Shown: one piece after another, positions 52,963-61,200 of the stretch
How positions within the stretch are numbered: position 1 is the first letter of the stretch
Layout of the letters: each line of letters opens with the position of its first letter
Assembly: GCA_914767885.1 (NCBI GenBank)
Contig: CAJZBQ010000039.1
Coordinates: forward strand, 682,001-746,000
DNA from: Blepharisma stoltei
Taxonomy: Eukaryota; Ciliophora; Heterotrichea; Heterotrichida; Blepharismidae
Direction of reading: 5' to 3'
Length of the DNA stretch: 64,000 nucleotides
Program-made: the position numbers and the translations under genes
Notes under the pieces: generated by a model
Database searches by the model: none
What the model was told of the DNA's origin: nothing
What the model saw: the letters and a program-made list of their open reading frames with translations, nothing else

Positions 52963-54906
52963 ATGCTATATGAAGACCCTTATTTCGGCCCAAATGAGTA
53001 TTCTATTTACGGAGATAGCCCAAATAGAACCATACCATACGAAATTCAATGAATAAGGCCTCATCAGATTTTAGGGCCAGCTGCAAGGCTATTTTCTGAC
53101 GAAATGGTCTCCGATGACATAAAGCAAGGATATTTAGGTAACTGCTGATTTATCAGTGATATGATTGCATTGATAGAGCACCCTATGAAAATAGCCGGCT
53201 TATTTGGCACTGATGAATTAGAGCACAGCCAAGGAAAATATCACATAAGGCTTTGCAAAAACGGCGAAATCATCAATGTCGTCATTGATGATTTAATACC
53301 GTGCATTGCAGGCACAGACACACCAATTTTTACCAAAAGTAACTGGGTTGATTTTTGGATGCTATTATTAGAAAAAGCTTATGCAAAGGTGCATGGTTCT
53401 TATTTATCTTTAAAAGGAGGATTCGCTCATGAAGCCTTTATGGACTTGACTGGGCTTCCTTCATTTAGATACGAAATTGACATAATTCAAGAAAAAGACG
53501 AGGTTGAAGAATTTTTATTGAAACTTATTGACTGAAACAGTAAAAAATTCCCAATGGTAGCTTCCACAAGAAGCGGAATCCAAGATAATTCAGGATTGTC
53601 CCCAACTCACTGTTATACAATAATAAGAGTAGTTCAAACAGGCAATTTTTTGCTTATAAACTTGAGAAATCCATGGGGAAGAGCCAGCTGAACAGGAGAT
53701 TTTAATCCTCGGTCCGACTGCTGAACTCAAGAAATAATCGAAAAAGTTAACCAAAATGGGCGTCTTAACTTAGACGATGGGAGTTTCTGGATGAAATATG
53801 AAGATTTTTTGATATATTTTAACGTCCTTTATCTATGCAATATCGAGCTTGAAATAGAAAAACGTGAAAGAAACATTTTTAAAAAAATTGAAGGAATCGG
53901 CTCACAAGCTTTATGATGCTATATGATCACTGTAAGAGAAAACGACACAGAAATTGTCCTTGGGATTCACCAAGAAGATGAAAGAAGTGTAGGAGTAAAA
54001 AAATATAGGAAATATTTAGACTTAGGAATAGTAGTAATGAGCTATGATGGCAATGTCTATATGCCTTACCGCTGCTCAGAAAAAATGCTGACTGATAGAG
54101 ATCTACAAATGGAGCTCTCTTTACCTCAAGGAAAATATTTAATTACACCTATAAGCTCTGGGACAGCTTTTACGAGGCCTAGTGATTCTGAAAAACAAGT
54201 ATTTCCTTTGATTACTGAAGAAGGAAGTATGCATCCTTTATTTCAAAGCACAATAAAAGATATTTTCCGAAGGACTGATATACATATGAACCAAGCTGTA
54301 AATTACCAAGAATTCATGACTATGTACTCTAGAATTGAACCAGACCTTACTGAGGATGAATTTACTAGCATTCTCTGCAGGACTTATGATAGCAATAGCA
54401 ACCGGCTTACCTTAAATGGCTTCTATGAATTTTTTATGGCCCAGACACTAGATAAAGGTGAAGAAACAATAAGAAATTGCTTATCATTACTAGGATATGA
54501 CAGCGATTTTTATAGTTTGCAATCAAGAGCTGTAGTATTCACAATGCACTCAAATAAATATGTGGATTTAGTGACACATAGCTTAACTGAGCAAATGAAC
54601 TTACAAGCATGAATGTCGGTGGCTCTGCTAAAAGGAAAAATTGATGCGAATGTTTTAAATGTAAAAGTTTATAAAATAGTAAAATCAGGAGGATTCACAA
54701 TACTAGCCCATAATGAGTCAGCTTCCATTATGAGTATAACTTCAGATTTCAGCAGGTCTTATAATTTGATTTTTTCTTCAGGGTCAGCTATTTGTGAAAA
54801 CGTACTCGATGCAGGGTCTTGGCAAATAATCCAACATTTAGTTTGCAGGGATTTAAAATCAGAATACCAGATATCTTATTATGTAAACGTTAGAAGCATT
54901 TCTTAA
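52963..54906 (+). CDS. Calpain-family cysteine protease, copy 2 (uninterrupted)
   Basis: Tandem paralogue of the previous gene, 51 bp downstream. Start by homology at 52963 (MLYEDPYFGPNEYSIYGDSP); an in-frame ATG at 52951 is an alternative. Catalytic Cys in GYLGNC-W-FIS, where Trp is TGA, His in PTHCYTIIRV, Asn in INLRNPWGRAS. Then TGDFNPRSDC, VGVKKYRKYLDLGIVVM and LPQGKYLITPISSGT. A C-terminal domain ends YYVNVRSIS. The frame is open for 648 codons only if TGA is Trp, which makes this a strong witness for the code. No IES. Likely an active intracellular protease. Confidence 0.93.
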
Positions 54907-54950
54907 GAATTCTTATTAATAAAACATTTTTATTTGAGATAATTATTTAT

Positions 54951-55760
54951 TTATCTCTTAAGGACCAATTCTGGATTGCCTCCCATAATTCTTATTTCTT
55001 GCAGCTCATATCTTCTTTTCTCTTCTTCAGTCACGTGAGGAAAGTACTCCACTGAATATCCTACATCGCCTCTTAGTCTACTGAATGAATAAGATCTCGC
55101 GCCTGCAATAAGTAGCCCAACTGTGGCTCCTATAAGTGAGTACCGGAAAGGAGCCATCATACTCCCTGTCATTTTTCCTAGAATTGCTCCATCAATTGCT
55201 CCTAAAACTCCGAACTTAACCCTTTTTCCTTAAAATGAGCAATTTATTACCTGTTTTTTACCAAAGCAATACCTATTAATACACAACTGAAAATTTTTTT
55301 TATAAGCCCTATGTGAGATAGTAAAAATATTTGCATCAAACATATGGTCAAATAATTCTGAGGTAAAGCAAACCCAAAATCCGAAAACTCCTCCTATAAT
55401 TCCATACTGCGGGGTGAAGTTCCTAAAGGTGATTTTTGCGAGCTCACTAGGAATAAATTCAGATGGTCTAAAAGCCATTGCCACTTTACGGTAGAGGTAA
55501 GGAGAATGAGTTGTCATAGGATGAATAATTGAGGCTCCAATGAGAGTGCCAAAGATTGCGCCTTCTACCAAGGGGTAGCTGAAGTGGAGAACGTAATTTC
55601 TTGAGTGCTTCCAATCATGAAGAAATTCTCTTAAGGTGTATTGATCTGAGTGATATGGATCTGGGTAATTGCCTCTACGACTCTGGTGTCTGAGACTTCT
55701 TTTTTCTTGGCCTGTAAGACCTGTAAATACTGGAGAGTTTGATGAGGCTGAATTTCCCAT
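54951..55760 (-). CDS. Gly-rich multi-pass membrane protein, organelle type
   Basis: The ATG at 55760 (MGNSASSNSPVFTGLTGQEK) leads to DPYHSDQYTLREFLHDWKHS. Membrane segments with small-residue motifs follow: LVEGAIFGTLIGASII and GIIGGVFGFWVCFTSELF. A 102-nt TA-bounded IES (55219-55320) joins DANIFT to KFGVLGAIDGAILGKMTGSM. Then come SLIGATVGLLIAGARSYSF and a soluble tail ending GGNPELVLKR. Repeated GxxxG pairs and the overall plan recall inner-mitochondrial membrane proteins of the Tim17/22 or NDUFA11 kind, but no signature is decisive. Function not assigned. Confidence 0.65.
55219..55320 (-). other. 102-nt TA-bounded IES
   Basis: Joins DANIFT to KFGVLGAIDG. A multiple of 3. It removes the in-frame TAA at about 55230. 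Confidence 0.75.
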
Positions 55761-55857
55761 GGAAATTTATTATTATTTTGGTTTTGGAATTTTGCATCAT
55801 AAAATTAAATTTTTATTTGGAAATTTAAACTGGCTTAATTTTAGGAAAAATTTTTAA

Positions 55858-57246
55858 GGTCATTATTTTGGTTTAGTAATTGGGAATTTGAGATTTAAAT
55901 GTAAAATTATTATGAAGCATACATAGGTAGCTTAAAATATATCCTTATGATTTCATATTGTATTAATTAGAATAGAATAATAAAATAGCTGATGACCCAA
56001 ATAGTTTGATGTGCTTAAGAATGGCGAAAAGGAAGAAATTACAACATTTAGACATCGATGATCATGGGGAAAGTTGCTGAATTAAAGGGATTGGGATCGA
56101 ATCTCAACTTATCGTTCGGCATCATTTTAAGATTAAGATTAAGATTAGCCGTTCGCACTTGCAGGGCCAGGGATTTGCACCCCTACACGCTCATCGCCTA
56201 TGGTGAGGCCTCGGCGGACACCCTCCTCATTGCCTCAAACGAGGGATTCGCACATACGTGGGTTGTCTTTCCGAAAATCCATAAAAAATGGATTTTCTGG
56301 TCGACTGTCGGTAGAAGGTGGAACTCGAAAGCCTGGGACGTAACGCCCAGTTTCACGCTAGGGAGTTACCTGATTGGTCCCTGAGGACTCTGCTGGGCTT
56401 CCCCTTTCCAACTTCCGTGCTCGTCTTCCCCACGAGGAAAAAAACACCTCTGAATTTAGACTTGGGCTAGGCTCTAAACACAACCAGAATTGCTTACCTA
56501 GCATTGCTGTGTCCATTTCTGAAGTAGTAAAACCTTACCGGATATAAATAAAATATAAGTCGAGTATGCATGGCCGGAAGGCCATGCCCAGACGAAGACG
56601 CCATATTTTATTTATCCGTTCGGCATCATAAACTCAACTTCGGTAATAGGACTTGCCTCTTTGATTTTAGAAACCATCAGGTTTCAACACTTGCCATTCA
56701 TAAGGGAGGATTCTTAGGCACACAATAAGAGTCGATTAAGAGAGAGGAAAACAAATCCTAGTTGGTTTGACCAACTTAGGCTGGCTAACCAACTTGAGAG
56801 GAAGTGCTCTCAACTTTCAGCCCATATCGGGTAATATAGGTGAAATGCCTATATATAAATTGAAAATTCATAAAAATATTTTGGTAAAGAAGAGCACTTA
56901 AAGCGAAAAATATTTTATAAAATTAATTTTTAATTTTCTATTGGTTAAAAATAGTATTTATTTCGTTCTCAAATTTGGCCTGCAAACAAAAATCTCATAA
57001 ATTACCTCCAGCAATTTCAAAATATATGTAAAAATTAATATAAAATCGATATATTATCTCTAAATATCGGTAAAAATTACTATACAGTAATAAATAATTA
57101 TATTTGAACTCTAATTGCTAATAGAAAATAAAAATTAGATACAAAAAATCCCTTTCTAAAGTAGTCTACAAACAGCTTTAACAATTCTTAATAGGGCTAC
57201 TGACTAAAATGGAGAAAATAGATCGCGATCTTGAGTCTAATAATTT
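55858..57246. other. Intergenic, mostly a family A repeat
   Basis: 56040 to about 56850 is repeat. The flanks are A/T-rich with no gene seen. Confidence 0.5.
56040..56850. mobile_element. Dispersed repeat, family A, longest copy
   Basis: GC-rich island. Blocks match the repeats at 9.33-9.77 and 42.1-42.6 kb (CCCAGTTTCACGCTAGGGAG, CCCCTTTCCAACTTCC, GGGCTAGGCTCT, GTAAAACCTTACCGGATATA). Contains a TTAAGA microrepeat at about 56128 and GGGATCGAATCTC at about 56094, which resembles a pol III B box but without a clear A box. The GGCCGGAAGGCC palindrome lies at 56572. The 56058-56384 frame is not protein-like. Confidence 0.65.
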
Positions 57247-57968
57247 ATGGATATCAGACTCTTTGCAACGTTTACTACTGAATCACATGCAAAAGTTGAG
57301 AAAAAACACCAAAAACGAAGAAGCTCAACCGGAGAGTGCTTCCTCAATGTGACATCTAAAATCCAAATGAAAAAAAGGTTTTCTTTAGATTTTACCTGCC
57401 TGAATTATTTCACCAAAAATATCGATACCATCTCCAGCAATTCAAGCCCTAGAAGCCAAATTTCTTGTAGAATCTGCTTAGATAGCTCAAGGCGAGACGA
57501 GTTAATTGCTCCTTGCAAGTGTAAAGGCTCCTTAAAATTTGTCCATAAGTCATGTCTAAAGCAGTGGTTAGACGCATGTCCTAAACAGGATGACGAAGCT
57601 CATTTTTGTGAGCTCTGCAAGTGTAAGCTTGATATTAAGTTTAGGTATATATGAAGCTATAGAAAAAACTGTTCAAAAAACTCGTCGTTGGTGATTTTGA
57701 TGAAAGATATTGTATTAAATTTTTTTTTTTTAAAAATAATTATTTTTTTTATTGAAATCTAGCCATTTCGATGATCATCTCATTTTTGGTTATTTTTTCA
57801 TTATTAGCACTTATTGGGGCAAAAGTCAGCTCTGGAGAGATGGATTCAATGCTAACAACTTTATTTGTACTTCTAGCGCTAGCAATGATGTTTTGTTTTG
57901 GAGTTACCACGCTTTCACTAAAAAGCCAGTGCTTAAGGCTTTCTGTTATAGACTGGGAATCAGCTTAA
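57247..57968 (+). CDS. RING-CH (MARCH-type) membrane E3 ubiquitin ligase
   Basis: The ATG at 57247 (MDIRLFATFTTESHAKVEKK) reads to the RING-CH finger: SCRICLDSSRRDELIAPCKC, KFVHKSCLKQWLDACPKQDD, then FCELCKCKLDIKF (C4HC3). After a TGA-Trp (FRYI-W-SYRK) a 47-nt TA-bounded IES (57715-57761) joins MKDIV to AISMIISFLVIFSLLALIGA. A second hydrophobic segment is TTLFVLLALAMMFCFGVTTL. It ends VIDWESA, TAA. A finger followed by two membrane helices is the standard MARCH plan; these ligases ubiquitinate membrane proteins. Confidence 0.88.
57715..57761 (+). other. 47-nt TA-bounded IES
   Basis: TA at 57713 and 57760. The insert is almost only T and A. Deletion (2 mod 3) brings the first membrane helix into frame. 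Confidence 0.75.
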
Positions 57969-58261
57969 TTTTTGAATTAATTTTTTTAATTATAAGTGTT
58001 TAGTTTAATATTTCCAAATTCTTAGATTTAATTATTATGATTTTAGTAACATTTTTTAGCATTTTCTAAAAATATTAATCAATTTTATCTTAAATTATTT
58101 TTGGTTTCTCTATAATACCATATTTGATTTAAATAATGAAATAGTTATCTTTATTGTCGCTTATTAAAATTCTTCACTTTTAATTAATTTTCTAATAAAT
58201 CCTTTAAAAATTCTACAGCTTTACTAGAAGATATTTCAACAAATAATAAATTACCTTGAAA

Positions 58262-61200
58262 ATGGAAAGACTTGAGACCACAGTCCTTGCCAATTTTAGA
58301 AAAGTTTCCTTTGTCGAGAGAGCTTTATGATACATCAACTCAACTAGACATCCTGAATCTGCCTGAAGCAGCAATATAGCACATATGTCAGGGAGCAGTA
58401 ATATTACACCTAACACAATCACCACTTTTCACTATACAAAGTATCGAATTATCATAATGATAGATTTGCCTCCTTCTGTATTTTCCTATAATTCCAAACA
58501 CAATGATTTTACTATCAATTTGATTCCATCAGTAGTCAAAAAATTTTTATACTAAACAATTATAAATCTGGCCTGACTATTATTTGGCATATTTTTTTAA
58601 AAAAATCGTCAAATTTCTATTGAAAAAGTATAGAATTTTTATATGAAAATTCAGCTGACATAAATGCCAAAATCGACTTAGGAATTATTTGTGTCAGAAT
58701 GCCTAATGAGCCTATAAAAGTTGTAGTCCAATCCTACCGTTTACAGCACTTTGAAGACTCTATCGACATAGTTGACCAGCTCTCTTTCTATTTACATGGA
58801 ATTCAGTCAGAAATAGGGAACACAATTTCGTCCTTATACTCCAATGAGAGATTGGAAGGCGGAATTGAATTCACCACAAGCTTAAAATGAAGCCTTTTCG
58901 CTTTAAATTTAATGGATGACGATGCCTTGCCTATGGTTGTGTATATCACAGACGCTGTTAATTGCAATTTGGTACTAGGGATTTATGATGGATTAGTAAT
59001 GCAGTATTGCAGGGCTGACGTGGCTTTCCACATAATAAACTTATCAGACGGAACTGGGTCTTATTCCAGTCAGTTTGGATATTTACCAGACCCTATGAAT
59101 ATAAAATTGATGGCAAAAGCGACAGGCGGGATTTATATGACCCCAAGCAACATGCATGAAAAAACCAAGCTTATTTTGGAGAGAAAAATATTTTTGACTG
59201 CTAAAAGAGATACTTATTATGACGGTAACGAAAACTTGCAGTGCTCACAGTTTGAAGAGTATTGTGTTCCAATGCCTCATATAATTTTAGTCCAATGCAC
59301 CCTCAGAGAAGGCTTCATGCTGAAAAATATTGATGGAGAAAAAATAATTTTATGGTTTAACTGCCACTGCAGCACAAAAATCGAATATATTATTTATCCA
59401 ATTGACAATGATAAAAGCACTATTCAAATTAATATTATAGGAAGACCTAAGCTTTTCAAAAAATTAAAAATGAAAGGGTTGACGTCTCCTCTTTTGTCAA
59501 AAGAATCTAAGCCTTCATTAGCAGCAAGAGTTATATGGCTAATACAGAATATGAAGGAAACAGAACAGACTGCATTAAATTTATATCAAGGGATAACCAG
59601 GAATGATATAATACAATGAGGAGTAAATATTTTAATTTTTAGGTAAAAATAACCAAATTTCTATTTATAAATATAGGGTATAAGATATTTAGGAGATAAA
59701 ATGGTAAATATCCATTTATCCAAATGGCATAGGTGGTTCCATGTAGAAAGCCTAGATCTTATTATCGTCAAATTAAACCAAAATCAGCCGAATTATGGAA
59801 GAGAAAAAGTCAGAGATAAAATCAAGACCTTAGGAAGCGGCTGCTTTATGGACGACATGTACATAGAAATTGTCGAAAAAACTGGAATTTTCGCTGCAAA
59901 AATTAATTGGGAAATCTATAATAAAGCAGCCATTTATTTTGCGTTTTTTGAGTGCTCAACTGAATTTCGGCTTGAAAAATTAGAATCAATTTATAGCAGC
60001 TTAAAAAAATCCTGCCAAGAAGTATTCGAAAGACCTATGTGCAAAGCAATAGTAGAGGAAGCTCCAGCCCAAAAAAAGAGCTACTGGTCTAAAGTTTATT
60101 CAGTCTTTACTTATAGGCCACACAGTAAGGCTATTAAATCGTTTATGTTCAAATGCATCAGAAGGCAGCACCTCTACACAATGAGATCTGCCCAGCTTAT
60201 GATAAATATAGAGGTTTCCTCTATATAGCGCTAAAAGCGCAGACATTTTCCCAGGAGCTTTCCAAGTTCGTCGGACCAAATCGCTTTTTGGTCCGACCAA
60301 GGCATTGATTTGGTGCAACCTACCGATAAATTCCGATCAGAATTTATCGGCCTTACAGCGCCAAACATAGAAACTTCTATATTTTATTTGCGTCAAGACT
60401 AAAACAAGGTTTTTATTCTATAGGGTACTGTGAAAGAGACAAATATTTATTATTAAAACCATTAGAAGTAGAAATAGACAACAGAAGCCAAAGCTTTTTT
60501 ATTCAGTATTTAATTTATATTGAAAAAACTGAAGTTGTTACAGAATTATATGTAGAGCCTGCTCTGGCTAGTTTTTATGATAAATTTGAGTATGATTTAT
60601 TACAAGAAATTAAAGAAGAATATGAGACTTATGACGATTTTATGTATAGCTCTATTTTTTGCCTAGATTTTTTGATATATATATAAATTTAAATGAACGT
60701 TTACTATATGAAAATAGGGCTACTATGGTTATATTTATTATAAGTGGGTATAAATGCTTAGAACATAAGCTCGATAATGGAAGCCTAGACGATACTATGA
60801 GCAGCGATGACTATGACACAAAAGTCATAGAAATCTCTGAAGACGATGACTTATTTTGCTATATTCAAGTAGAAGACTTAAGTAAAGCTGAAAACTATGA
60901 CGAAATCAAAGCGCAGACTTATGAAAAAATGTATGAGGTCATGAACTCTTTTCAAAATTTCTGCAATTGCATCCCAAAACTGCCATATTTGTTAAAACAC
61001 TCAAATTACTATTCATTGGATTTGGAAGTTTTTTCTTCAGAGCATATCTATGCATCAGAATCTTATAGATCAGCCCTTGGCAGACTTTATTCTAATACTT
61101 TGACAGCGTTTATTGATATGTCAGATTATCAGGACTGTTTGGACTCTGTGCATCATTTTTTGTGAGCGTGTCTTCACACGAGGTCTACTCCATAACGACT

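Noticed and set aside
46489-54906. Frequent in-frame TGA as evidence of pseudogenes
   Set aside because: The TGAs sit at conserved Trp positions and the genes are otherwise intact; the code reassignment explains them all.
56058-56384. 108-codon frame as a gene
   Set aside because: Same reason: family A repeat, and the frame is not kept in the 9.4 and 42.2 kb copies.
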